Positions 15,301-22,369 of a stretch of 64,000 nucleotides of DNA are shown here, piece after piece; position 1 is the stretch's first letter; every line of letters starts with the position of its first letter. Origin of the DNA: Saccharina japonica. Taxonomy: Eukaryota; Sar; Phaeophyceae; Laminariales; Laminariaceae. The translations under genes and the position numbers were made by a program. Where the stretch lies: NCBI GenBank assembly GCA_008828725.1, contig MEHQ01001240.1, forward strand, positions 249,389 through 313,388, given 5' to 3'. The notes beneath the pieces are model-generated. The model saw nothing but the letters and a program-made list of their open reading frames with translations, made no database searches and was not told the origin of the DNA.

Positions 15301-17720
15301 CAATCTTACTTACTCCAACAGAGCAGCTGTCTGCAGCCACTCAAAGAAGCAGCAATACACGGCAATACACGGCAATACACGGCAATACACGGCAAGACTC
15401 AATCCCACCGTCAGCCGCAAACGGACATACACACTATACACACTATACACAACACCAAACAGATTCCAGGGCGGCTAGCGCTGGCGTCGCCGTGCTCGCA
15501 CATCACCGTTCCAATCGCTAGGTGAGCGCGGTTTTTGCAGAAACGTCAACATACTGCCATCAAGTGAGTATGGCTTATGATACAACAGTAGCAAGCATTT
15601 GTTTGTGCATGTTTTTTCGTCACATCGTCTCAACAAGGTTAAAGTCGGCGTGGAGTGCAATTTGAAGGGATCAAAGAAGTGACAAGCAGCAAGGGGGCCG
15701 TGCATATGGGTACTGGTACAGTATGGGAATTAAATACGTACTGGTACTGGTAGTGGTATTCATGATGAAGCCAAAGCGGCGGCGGCAAACGACAACGGTC
15801 GGCAACCGTTAACTTCTTGAGATGGTACAGAACACCCTCGAACGAATCTAACGGCGACAATATTGATCATAATATTTGTACTACAGTAATAGTATAGAGT
15901 CTCTTGGAAGCACGGCACCAAGCTACGAGTACGTTGCTCCTGCAAGGCAGCGGGCGGGGAAACAAGTCGGAGACCCAAAAACGTTATAAGTCTATGTCAT
16001 GTGTGAGTGTTTCGTACTTAAATTAAAATACCACGATCAAGTCGTGCCAAGTCAACCACAGCTTCCACGCTCCGTCGTCGCACCTTTGACACACCACCTT
16101 GATTAGAACACCTGCCAGCAGAGAGCACAGGACCAGCAGTGCCAAGGCCAAAGTTGTCGCCTGCATGGGAAAATACATAGCATGCAGCAATCAATCTCCG
16201 ACTCTCAGCACAATAGTGTGCTTGCGAGTGAGAATAATGTCTGCAACGCATAAAACAGAAATACCACGGTTGCATCGTTCGAGCCAGAGCATGGCGGGGT
16301 TGGTGACATATTTATATAAGGTATTCGGTAATCAATATTTTTCAAACAAGACGTAGCATTTTGTGGCGGACCCCAGTATAAATTATTTAGTTCAGTTGAA
16401 GATAGAAGCCTGGGTGGCCAGTCGAGAGGATCGAGCCCTCTTATAATGGTCCTTCAAAAGTAAGACAGGTTAAGATGTATATACAACAGTTTGTACGTAG
16501 GATCTGTAACGCAGTATCATATCGTGAGTATGTCAGTATTATGTCGCAAAATATCATAAACCAGTGATAACGATGTGAGCACTGCATGTATCGAAGCTTT
16601 CTGAACGATTCAAATCAAGAAAATAATATCTGCACACATGTGCGGCCGCGCATGCAATCGGCTGTTGCCCACCGTCCTTGATAAATACTCATAGGATATA
16701 ATTCTACATCATCACGACCCGCTTATATGAGTGTTACGCAACAGCGCACAACCTTTTGGTTGGGGGGGTGCCGTCATTTCGCCTTGCGTTCGCCGATAAA
16801 CCCGAGATTGAGTGCATTACAATCGCCTTATTCCCCCGTCTTGTTGGAGTCCAGCAATGCTTAAGATCGACTATTATTTTAGCTCTACCGAAGACTATAC
16901 CGCAATACCGGTACAACTTAATACATATGAGTATCACACAAGCCCGGCTGTTGGCTAAAAAACAAAAATGGCATGTTTTAATCAATTTTTGTTTTTCATC
17001 GCTTGGAATGGGGTTTACGACGGACGCTGCCTGCGACTGTGGTCCATACCAAAGAATGAGTGCGCTCATGCATACGCACGCTGTATTCTCCGCTTGCACG
17101 AATAACGCCGACCAGGCACTGCGCTGGTATAAAATACCTGGTAATACTACTAGATTACTCGTGTAGCGCGCGCTCCCGAAGTTATGAGGATCCGAATTGA
17201 GCGCGGCTCGCAGTGTCCATACTTCGAGAATACGAACATGTTTCGAACAATACATACCTGGTACTGTATATGCATTCTACTGTAGGTATACAGTAGACTA
17301 CGTATAGTATATCTGGTACGTGGTGTTATATACTGGTACCAGGTATAGAACAATTTCTCTCCATTCTGGCCGATGAACCCACAGGTAAAGAGTATGAAAA
17401 TGAGAGCAGGACTTCGTCGATGCATTCATGTAGTGTTATTTGGAGCGAGGGGATGGTGGCCGCATAAACTACAGTAGAACAGCAAGTACTGCTGGGCATT
17501 TGTGTGGACGGTGGAAGACGAACTATACAATTATGTAGTGCGCGTCCTTTGCACAGGGCGAAAGGAGGCAATTTTCCTCACACTTTTAACTTACACTTTT
17601 ATCGTTGTTCAGGGAATATCCGAGGAGCAGCAAGATCACGGCACTAACGGAGACCAAGTTCCGCCGGAGTTCCCGCCTGGCCATCATCCTCAAAGACACA
17701 GATGTGCCCTCATTGGCAAT
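208..17720 (-). CDS. TMEM94: TMEM94/ERMA-like divergent P-type ATPase (whole gene, about 28 exons)
   Basis: Multi-exon gene read from about 17.7 kb down to a TGA at 208-210. I recognise it by colinear similarity of successive exons to animal TMEM94 (KIAA0195): LLVEGDVVAL, YRLLETP, FEDPHWWAHLPALKP, DYWDG, RFVYFSPRN, GIETDWNCAISL, NVPLLVSLFTD and a C-terminal FETRLGMHSPR. TMEM94 is a polytopic ER membrane protein of the P-type ATPase fold, reported as an Mg2+ pump (ERMA). Most neighbouring exons join in phase across GT-AG introns. Unlike true pumps, the phosphorylation loop reads LDEDTV rather than DKTGT, and the TGD and GDGxND motifs are replaced. I could not place the first coding exon(s) upstream of 17.72 kb, the piece between 16.0 and 14.6 kb, or the exact junctions around 4.7, 8.0, 10-11.4 and 11.6-12.2 kb. 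Family assignment is firm; transport activity is inference. Confidence 0.9.
1119..1276 (-). CDS. TMEM94: TMEM94-like exon: membrane segment
   Basis: Acceptor AACACAG, donor GTAAAC, phases 0 and 2. Contains LVLVELVLCLIAQSASF as a hydrophobic helix and joins in phase to the last exon as MYR-QTLHLL. The region between this and the preceding exon is shorter than in the animal protein. Confidence 0.75.
1568..1714 (-). CDS. TMEM94: TMEM94-like exon: membrane segment
   Basis: 49 codons, phase 0 at both ends (acceptor TGCCAG, donor GTGCGT). Two hydrophobic runs around LVVHLLLRTMPTVLICVGLYVVLIAEFL, comparable to the TMEM94 segment FLLCFLLKFSLTISSCLICFGF. Confidence 0.82.
1963..2172 (-). CDS. TMEM94: TMEM94-like exon: TM5-TM6, probable GC donor
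   Basis: 70 codons from a TTCCCAG acceptor. ALSFMLLGSFGVALLVLVAACV is TM5; HLIWILWLVAPLLATSFL is TM6, followed by ASPSDGSLMKRTPEKNDPK, which matches GKPPHSSIM of TMEM94. The only donor that keeps phase with the next exon is AAG/GCAAGC, a GC-AG intron. Confidence 0.88.
2391..2489 (-). CDS. TMEM94: TMEM94-like exon: helix before TM5
   Basis: 33 codons, phase 0 (acceptor TCCTCAG, donor GTCCGC). GSIIIDLIREGRRLLTNSYQ corresponds to TISIIRLIEQARHATYGI, the amphipathic stalk before TM5 in P-type ATPases. Confidence 0.88.
2820..2997 (-). CDS. TMEM94: TMEM94-like exon: degenerate GDGxND region
   Basis: Acceptor ATTCCAG, donor GTGAGA. Joins the previous exon in phase as GMSHR-AVNADLFRAADLSFSVE, equivalent to SANLRNSCLFLQSDISIALD in TMEM94 and to GDGxNDxxAL in pumps. 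The GDG residues are not kept, while the following ADLSFSV strand is. Confidence 0.9.
3133..3302 (-). CDS. TMEM94: TMEM94-like exon: P-domain core
   Basis: Acceptor GTTGCAG, donor GTACGA, phases 0 and 2. ARLPHGIAAIRDHIERVDNVPLLVSLFTD matches KLPRGIHQVRPHLQNIDNVPLLVPLFTD. One of the strongest matches in the window. Confidence 0.96.
3464..3589 (-). CDS. TMEM94: TMEM94-like exon: GIETDWNCAISL
   Basis: Acceptor CCATCAG; donor probably AAG/GTGATG. 42 codons, phase 0. ALAESMGIETDWNCAISL matches FAEKMGLETGWNCHISL of TMEM94 nearly exactly. The animal protein has a longer acidic loop after this point that is absent here. Confidence 0.95.
3820..3945 (-). CDS. TMEM94: TMEM94-like exon: P-domain with RFVYFSPRN
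   Basis: 42 codons, phase 0 (acceptor GGACAAG, donor GTACCT). VFLGMAASFVPPKRDIVALIEDVEAAGVRFVYFSPRNMRRSK aligns with the TMEM94 region ending RFVYFSLEDELRSK. VYFSP sits where pumps carry the TGD motif, so that motif is lost. An in-frame TAA just upstream shows the exon starts inside the open frame. Confidence 0.95.
4390..4588 (-). CDS. TMEM94: TMEM94-like exon: linker into P-domain
   Basis: Acceptor TTTTTCAG, donor GTGGGT, 199 nt. Encodes CNLYNAADMNLKYPIVAFFI and ends ASGQSKMAEVLSNMMHEQ, which runs in phase into VFLGM of the next exon, matching SGQIFMGM of TMEM94. Confidence 0.82.
4707..5106 (-). CDS. TMEM94: TMEM94-like exon: large cytosolic linker
   Basis: Open segment of about 130 codons beginning GASEGSIGQTFAHARS, with an acceptor (TTACAAG) whose phase fits the preceding exon, and ending near RRYSMDDYGVSIAHRAELQTS, which resembles the RRSSWSSDEGIGE region of TMEM94. 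The donor is uncertain: CACAG/GTTGTG is the best-looking site but its phase does not fit the next exon. Confidence 0.6.
5902..6139 (-). CDS. TMEM94: TMEM94-like exon: Ser/Asp-rich linker
   Basis: Acceptor GAATAG, donor GTAAGA. 238 nt whose phases fit the preceding exon. Low complexity, polar and probably disordered: HHHQGSNREADDERLQ and SSSTEDSGGSG. TMEM94 proteins carry a variable phospho-Ser-rich loop here. Confidence 0.65.
6366..6534 (-). CDS. TMEM94: TMEM94-like exon: AFAYTPV motif
   Basis: Acceptor TATCCAG, donor GTGAGA. EDLDVVAFAYTPVPY corresponds to SGYCSAFAYKPM of TMEM94, the strand that ends the nucleotide-binding domain. Joins in phase 1 to the following Ser-rich exon. Confidence 0.9.
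6938..7053 (-). CDS. TMEM94: TMEM94-like exon: DYWDG motif
   Basis: Acceptor ATCGCAG, donor GTGAGT. GNPSIVLGMCRDYWDGSAI matches the TMEM94 segment DVVLEACTDFWDGADI, equivalent to the KGA(P/S)E-C strand of P-type nucleotide-binding domains. Phase 0 at the 3' end. Confidence 0.9.
7267..7365 (-). CDS. TMEM94: TMEM94-like exon: nucleotide-binding region
   Basis: Acceptor ATTCAG, donor GTGCGC. Encodes TSVMAQDRRSGALQLLSQ and joins in phase with the next exon to give LLSQ-GNPSIVL. This fits TMEM94 around LSHGTADVVLEACTDFWDG. Confidence 0.82.
7573..7758 (-). CDS. TMEM94: TMEM94-like exon: nucleotide-binding region, RMS motif
   Basis: Basic linker (KTRTRRVRRAK) followed by KTFNFERMSAFAAG, which resembles the FxxxRKRMS strand of the P-type nucleotide-binding domain. 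It ends in phase 1 at a GTGATT donor and joins in phase to the next exon. Confidence 0.75.
8036..8149 (-). CDS. TMEM94: TMEM94-like exon: nucleotide-binding region
   Basis: Acceptor GCTCCAG and donor GTACGC. MEHLTDLWKAIGF corresponds to the TMEM94 stretch GLCELARLIGF. It ends in phase 2; the next placed exon does not accept that phase, so one small exon is probably missing here. Confidence 0.7.
8374..8412. repeat. Short ATTAATACA microsatellite
   Basis: Four to five imperfect copies of a 9-10 bp unit (ATTAATACA) in an intron of the TMEM94-like gene. Confidence 0.8.
8889..8996 (-). CDS. TMEM94: TMEM94-like exon: nucleotide-binding region start
   Basis: 36 codons, phase 0 at both ends (acceptor ACGCAG, donor GTGATT). 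FEDPHWWAHLPALKPIGLTCLLAE matches FDDSNWQLHLTSLKPLGLNVLLN of TMEM94 almost position for position and is one of the most diagnostic exons. Confidence 0.92.
9234..9430 (-). CDS. TMEM94: TMEM94-like exon: degenerate phosphorylation loop
   Basis: Acceptor TTCTCAG and donor GTTAGT. The segment LGAVTTLCMLDEDTVCKP lines up with LGSVTVLCCVDKQGILSWP in TMEM94, the position of DKTGT in classical P-type ATPases. The Asp is kept (codon about 9294-9296) but the following KTGT is replaced by EDTV. Whether this Asp is phosphorylated cannot be told from sequence. Confidence 0.88.
10479..10742 (-). CDS. Possible Ser/Glu-rich coding segment
   Basis: Open reading frame of 87 codons inside the TMEM94-like gene, rich in Ser, Glu, Pro and Gly (SENPEKASGELSDLE). 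The position suits the variable cytosolic linker, but splice sites were not resolved, and it could be chance ORF within an intron. Confidence 0.3.
   Translation of the reverse strand: MERAPSTLKQGKSENPEKASGELSDLETGAGQKLCSPARPGSVTGDASNSASAPPNGFHESSSEYRPLEPKERNFSGSVPNQASSSW
11417..11639 (-). CDS. TMEM94: TMEM94-like exon: cytosolic segment after TM4
   Basis: Exon between a CATTGCAG acceptor and a GTGAGC donor. It has an acidic, Ser-rich stretch (DEFDQMDAEER) and a helical WREARAYLCAVLKAR, comparable to the TMEM94 region leading to the phosphorylation loop. Its 5' phase does not match the 12.2 kb exon, so an extra exon or another acceptor lies between them. Confidence 0.6.
12224..12333 (-). CDS. 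TMEM94: TMEM94-like exon: fourth transmembrane segment
   Basis: 110 nt, starting phase 0 after a CCTCAG acceptor and ending phase 2 at GTATTG. VAVCLLPMSLPIYLAAGEAVATARLL aligns with the TMEM94 TM4 segment LPLLFPVLWVLATACGEARVL, including the conserved proline pair and the GEA/ATAR step. Confidence 0.8.
12829..13023 (-). CDS. TMEM94: TMEM94-like exon: third transmembrane segment
   Basis: 65 codons, phase 0 at both ends (acceptor GGCAG, donor GTAAAC). Basic amphipathic start (RERVRAAGRR), then YSAVVIVALLAAVVGGI as TM3, then EWALYLLVIPGQ leading into TM4. The order matches TMEM94. Confidence 0.85.
13218..13373 (-). CDS. TMEM94: TMEM94-like exon: end of actuator domain
   Basis: 52 codons, phase 0 at both ends (acceptor TCTCCAG, donor GTGCCC). 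Contains PALLLLCGDMRCYRLLETPLD, matching the TMEM94 segment around FRVLETPV. It precedes the exon carrying TM3. Confidence 0.85.
14127..14231 (-). CDS. TMEM94: TMEM94-like exon: actuator domain
   Basis: 35 codons, phase 0 at both ends (acceptor GGTCAG, donor GTATCC). Begins GDVVALMGGDKAP, the equivalent of GDIIALRPG in TMEM94 and of the actuator-domain strand preceding the TGE/TGES loop in P-type pumps. I see no TGE-type dephosphorylation loop, as expected for this family. Confidence 0.85.
14450..14583 (-). CDS. TMEM94: TMEM94-like exon: start of actuator domain
   Basis: Acceptor GGTTAG and donor GTGAGC enclose a segment ending YRNDLWQRVPKLLLVE, which lines up with the TMEM94 stretch YRDGHLVNLPVSLLVE. 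It joins in phase to the next exon, giving LLLVE-GDVVAL, the conserved actuator strand of P-type ATPases. Confidence 0.85.
15351..15395. repeat. GCAATACACG minisatellite
   Basis: Four and a half nearly exact copies of a 10 bp unit (GCAATACACG) inside an intron of the TMEM94-like gene, followed by short CACTATACA repeats. Confidence 0.9.
16032..16160 (-). CDS. TMEM94: TMEM94-like exon: second transmembrane segment
   Basis: 43 codons between a CATGCAG acceptor and a GTATTT donor, phase 0 at both ends. It holds a long hydrophobic run (LALALLVLCSLLAGVLI) followed by a polar segment, matching TM2 and the start of the cytosolic helix of TMEM94. Confidence 0.7.
16734..17255 (-). other. Overlapping long ORFs, unassigned, inside intron
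   Basis: A 173-codon frame on the minus strand overlaps a 136-codon plus-strand frame (16756-17166). Neither resembles a family I know. The segment lies in the intron between the TM1 and TM2 exons. It could be an old element remnant; the double-stranded openness argues against simple coding. Confidence 0.25.
17595..17720 (-). CDS. TMEM94: TMEM94-like exon: first transmembrane segment
   Basis: Open segment with basic residues (MMARRELRRN) followed by a hydrophobic stretch (VSVSAVILLLLGY) and ending at a strong GTAAGT donor in phase 0. It corresponds to TM1 of TMEM94, which also follows a charged N-terminal region. The 5' border is approximate, and the initiator exon upstream is not identified. 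Confidence 0.6.
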
Positions 17721-18970
17721 AATTGTAGACCTCAGGCACCTGTGACACCGTAACAACACAGGAACAAAACATAATAAAATAAGCCATCGACGTCAATATA
17801 TATATAAAGGTCGCCTCCCCTGATGATGCCGGGCATGCCTTGGTCTTGAGCGGACTCGGCCGAGGCCTAGCAGGCGTATGATAGGCGTATGGTGTACTGG
17901 CGTAGGCAAAAGGAGGTGCCTTCACAAATTTCTGTCGCGACAAGCGAAATAATAGAGATTGTGGTTGTTCTCGCACGTAGCACGCTTCGGGCTTCAGCTG
18001 CCTTGGAGATCGTCTACTGTACTACCGCACTACACATAATTTATATCGGTACAAGCTAACTCTAAGCCTATCCGTATTGCACCTCGAACGTCAACCACAT
18101 ATATTATAAATACCATTAGAGTTACGTCGACGCGGATCGGTCGTTAGTTACGAGAGGACCGTAAGACAGCTCTTCTTCGTGTCAAATGGCCCGACTTTCG
18201 ATTGACAGATTCGAAATACGTAGCGTTTAGCTTTTCACTTTGTTTTTGCTGGCAGCAGCACGACTAGTCTATAGTCCGTACTGTTGTTTGCCAGCAACGA
18301 CGACAACGCACGGCAGAGCATGCTTGGCATTTTAACAGCAGCAGCGCTTCGCCGTCACATCGTCATACAGGTCACCAGACAGAGCTGATGATGTGCATCA
18401 GCAGCACACGATCAATTGCTGCGATAGCGCATGCCTAAATAATGTGGCTGTGCGGGCGCAGGAGCTACGTGCAGCAGCAGCAACGAACGGGCGGAAGCAG
18501 CGGGCGCTTTGGTGCGCAACCATCATGACGTAGTTGCTCGAGGGCCGGCATTTGTACAGCACCACACCAGGGAGAGCCACCAGAATACAGACTATCAAGA
18601 TAAAAGAGCTCATGATGTGTATAGCTGTACAGCCGGCATTGTGTGGGCGTGGAGAGAGACACCATCATACAGATTATCAGGCAGGTCTCATGGCGTACTG
18701 CTGCTGCTGTACTGCAGCACAGCAATCAGCAGTACTCAATCAACTTCTGCGACGGTACCTCAGAGGCGGAAGGAGTGTGGCTACGAGTATGGCGACGTGA
18801 CTGTTGTATTCCGTGATCATACGCGTATGCGTTCATTGCTGCGCTGTTGCTGTGCAAACCACAGACCATCAGGTAGTGGTAGTACGCGTAGTGGTAAAGC
18901 GTTGTTTCTTGGGTAGTTTGCTCTTTTTTGCACTTTCTATCTGCGCAAGAGGTACGCGTTTTTTCATTAT
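17721..18970. other. Intergenic/5' region of TMEM94-like gene, nothing firm
   Basis: Upstream flank of the minus-strand gene, with CAGCAG-rich stretches near 18.30-18.72 kb. It should contain the missing first exon(s) and promoter of the TMEM94-like gene, but I could not identify them. Confidence 0.4.
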
Positions 18971-18978
18971 TTTATGTC

Positions 18979-19052
18979 ACTCTGTCCAGAAATATAAGCA
19001 CCGTTTTTGGTCAATATTTAATTATACAAAGTGCTTATATTTATGGACAGAG
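18979..19052. mobile_element. 74 bp hairpin element, Tc1/mariner-like ends
   Basis: Inverted termini CACTCTGTCCAGAAATATAAG and the complement of GTGCTTATATTTATGGACAG face each other over about 20 bp of AT-rich loop. TA dinucleotides flank it, which suggests a tiny MITE or a solo terminal fragment pair of a Tc1/mariner-type element. Confidence 0.6.
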
Positions 19053-19377
19053 TGGTATTAGTTTACAGAAACTCACGGAAAATCCTCTCTAAAATAATTG
19101 CTTCAAGAAAGTAAACACGTCATACCCGTATGTGTACGTACAAAGTACACGTTGCAGGGTACATATTATACAAGTAGCATATAATACGTACACCGCGTCT
19201 ACGTACGAGGGCAGAGTCCTTCGTTGTCTCTTCGGGTCTGATGAAAAAAACAGGTACACATTATCGACTCATCCATGGACCAGCATACCCTGGTAGACCA
19301 CAGTATAGGCTGCCGCTCGGTATTGTTTGTTGCTGCTCTGCTACTGCCGAGTTACTGCGTACGGAGGGGGCAAAACC

Positions 19378-20085
19378 TTACACAGATGCTCCGAGTATAC
19401 TCGATGCTCCGAGTATAGTCGGAGTATCGAGTATTGTTCGTACTCCGAGTACTGAGAGTATTAGAGTACTGGTGGCCTAAATACCCGGAGTATTGAAGGT
19501 GGAAATACTCTGAGTACTGGGAGTATGAGCAGTGCATATACTCGAGTACAAGCAGTACTCGGAGTAAAGACATCTACATTACTCGGAGTACTCCGAATAT
19601 CGCGAGTATTGGACACCGAAGTGCTGCGAGTACACAAAATACCCTACGTAATGGGAGCGTCTGTGAATTTTGAAATGCTATAAACGCCAGTCACATGCTC
19701 CCAGAACCTGGGAGGAATGACGGCTGAGTCTTTAAAATGATGCAAAGATGCTCCTAACGTATACTCCGAGTATCGAGTACATTTTGTACTCCGAGTACTT
19801 AAGAGTATTAGAGTACTGGCGGCCTGAATACTCGGAGTACTTGCACGATCAGTACTGAAGCCCCAAATACTCGGAGTACAAGGAGTACCCGCAGTATCGG
19901 ACCCCGAAATACTCCGAGTACAAGCAGTATCGAGAGTGTTCATACCCGAAATACTTCGAGTACGAGCAGTATCCCGGAGTATCGAACCCCGAAATACTCC
20001 GAGTACACGAAGTACCTGAAGTGTATTATCTCCAATACTCCTTACTCTACTCCAAGGTACTCGGAGCATCTGTGCAACCTTACTA
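19378..20085. repeat. Composite TACTCGGAGTA repeat, copy A
   Basis: Two blocks rich in TACTCGGAGTA/TACTCCGAGTA joined by a unique spacer (about 19664-19752). The outer ends are inverted (CACAGATGCTCCGAGTA at left; TACTCGGAGCATCTGTG at right). The same spacer and blocks recur in opposite orientation at 22.37-23.10 kb. The Tyr/Ser/Arg-rich ORFs across it are repeat artefacts. Confidence 0.8.
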
Positions 20086-20309
20086 CTGCTGTACTTTTCT
20101 TGCGTCGCCGCTGTAGACTAGCGTTTAATATACTGTAAAATTGGAACTCATTGTGGCCACACGAATCCCCCATACAACTGCAAGATGTTTTGGCAGACTA
20201 GACCAAACCCAACTACAAGCAAATTGCATTCGTGCAAGAATATCAACTCCCATCTTACAACCACTCCAAAAGAAAGCCTTGTATATATAGATATACATAT
20301 GATGAACAT

Positions 20310-20570
20310 CGATGCCTCTCGTGATTTCGGAAATCATCGAAGTCCCTCCTATCGTCTGGGCTTCAGACCGAAATGGAAACGCGTCAGCTCTCGGCGCCTC
20401 GCCCGCGCTTTCTCGCCCGCTCTTCTCGAAGGTCGCGTCCCTCAGCCTCCCCCGCTCATATCCCTCCACGCGCACTCTCGAGTCGCGCGCCGCCGCCGAG
20501 CGCGTCGACCTCAAACTGGGTGGATCTTGCGGAAATGCCTCGCCGCTGAAGATGATATTAGCGGTGCCGT
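20310..20570 (+). repeat. Dispersed repeat shared with the window end
   Basis: A GC-rich stretch of about 250 bp preceded by a TATATA tract is matched in inverted orientation by 63.40-63.66 kb, which also has the TATATA tract on the same side. Both copies read through in several frames, including an Arg-rich one (TRTLESRAAAERVDLK). Identity of the element is unknown. Confidence 0.7.
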
Positions 20571-20628
20571 TGCTTCTGGGGAAGATATTTGTGGTGCTGA
20601 TGAGTCCACTCAAAATATTTCGCCTCAA

Positions 20629-21351
20629 TTAAAAAATCAAAGAATCACGGAGGCATGAAAACTCGGCTGATTTTTTGTCGGGTGGATTCATGTACAATAC
20701 GAGTACGAGCTCCCTTTTCAGGGTAGACATGTTACTGCTGGGCCACAAGAACAAACAGCAGTACGTACGAGTAGTACGTACCAGGTACGAGTACTGCTGT
20801 ATGTACGACGTAGCGAGCAGCTGGTATGTATAGTACTGCTGATTGCTGCTGTGTAGTACGTACTGCTGTACAGTACTACTGTTGTAGTGTACAGTGCTGG
20901 AGATACGAGTCTGCTCAGACACACGAGAGCCAGAGAAGAACGACGAAGTGTTTTTGCCGCACGTACCAAAACTGAGCCCGCCACCTCGACTGGTGCATAT
21001 CTGACAGAGACTGAGAAATGAAGTTGCGAACTGAGTACCAGCACTTAGCTTTTCCTTCTTCCTGCAACACCTGGCATTGCCTTGATTCTGCACGTAGTAT
21101 GTGTCAGATATCAAAACACGAGCGAGCGCCATCAGATTGTAGTCGTAAATCTCACAAACTATTCTGACTGAGACTATCCATAGGGAACACCGACAACGAC
21201 TGATTACATTTCTGAGACTGACTGTTGAGACTGAGAAATGAGGTTGCGAACTGAATAGTTCAGCACGCAGCATTCCCTTTTTCCTGCAACCCTTGGCATT
21301 GCCTTGATTCTGCACGTAGGCGTCAGATATCGAAACACGAGCGAGCGCCAT
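20629..21351 (-). pseudogene. 240-codon ORF built on a tandem duplication
   Basis: Minus-strand frame containing two diverged copies of one segment: MALARVSISDAYVQNQGNAK at its start and MALARVLISDTYYVQNQGNAR about 223 bp later, each followed by CRKK. The duplicated DNA is 21006-21136 and 21229-21354. The downstream part is low-complexity GTAC-rich DNA. I do not recognise the product. It could be two duplicated exon remnants or chance openness. Confidence 0.35.
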
Positions 21352-21633
21352 CGCAGTGTCTCAAATAATAAGGATGGTACCGAATAACTGATGTACCAGG
21401 TATATATCCTATCCGAAGCATGGGTGCCGGCGAATGCCGGCACCCATGCGGAGCCCTTGTATATATATATATATTGATCCTTCGGGGATGGCAGGTATCG
21501 CAGACCGGACGTTTGCTACCATACCATCATTGTCATCGTCATGATTCATAGATCATGATTCATGGTGGGCATGCTTGACAGGGTGACAGGGGATAGACGG
21601 TTTTTACGACCCCTGTCCTCCACACGAAGACCA

Positions 21634-22035
21634 TCATAAAACGTACTGGTACCTGATATACCACGCACGACACTGCTGCTTCTCCTTCATAACTACAATC
21701 ATATCCGCAGCTACGAGTTTTGGCTTGAAAGCTCGACAGCACAAAACGCGCTTGGGCTTTTCCGGCTCCTTTACGAGCTGGCCTAGTTGAGAGTCGAACG
21801 ACGTATGTAGTTGAATGCTTTTTTCGAAGAGTAGTTTAAGAATTTCAGGCTGAAATCTGCATGGAGCCAGTTCTTTTTTCGCATATACAGGCTCAGCATC
21901 ACGGTTGCCAAATTCGGATCCAAAATGTTTCCAAATGACGGCAAAAACGCCGATCGAATGCAAATCTGTTTTATGGCCGGACCTAGTCGTAGCAGAAGGC
22001 GGAGTGCTGTGCAAGTTCACCCCCAGAGTGTTCAT
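21634..22035 (-). CDS. Hypothetical protein, 133 codons
   Basis: Single open frame with ordinary amino-acid usage: charged, not low complexity, with segments such as IGVFAVIWKHFGSEFG and RFQPEILKLLFEKSIQLH. No family recognised. It could be an exon of a longer gene; a weak GTATAT donor lies near its 3' end. No homologous copy elsewhere in the window, so it is not one of the local repeats. Confidence 0.4.
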   Translation of the reverse strand: MNTLGVNLHSTPPSATTRSGHKTDLHSIGVFAVIWKHFGSEFGNRDAEPVYAKKELAPCRFQPEILKLLFEKSIQLHTSFDSQLGQLVKEPEKPKRVLCCRAFKPKLVAADMIVVMKEKQQCRAWYIRYQYVL

Positions 22036-22369
22036 GGTATGGGCGTGCTGATGGACGGATGGATCGGTGAGGTCTCTCTACGTATACATACATACCAGGT
22101 ATGTATGTATGATATTTGGAGCACGAGGCACGAGCTGGCGAGCGGCGACGATCACATCAGTGTATCTGCTGTCTTGTCTGCAGTATTATTCGACATCGGG
22201 GTTACAAGAGTTTATCATACGTATGCATACGATACGCGCGAGCTATGCACATATGTATTCCCAGTGGCGTAGTTTCTGGACTCTGTCACGACATTAAATT
22301 AAACCCCCAAATCCCCTGCTTTTCAACAATGGTTTGATCTTTAATCCATCGATTTTTTGCAATCCTTCA

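Noticed and set aside
16368..16455. tRNA-like fragment (GAGAGGATCGAGCCCTC)
   Set aside because: The T-stem-like hairpin pairs, but no D-arm or anticodon arm can be folded and the acceptor does not follow the T-stem directly.
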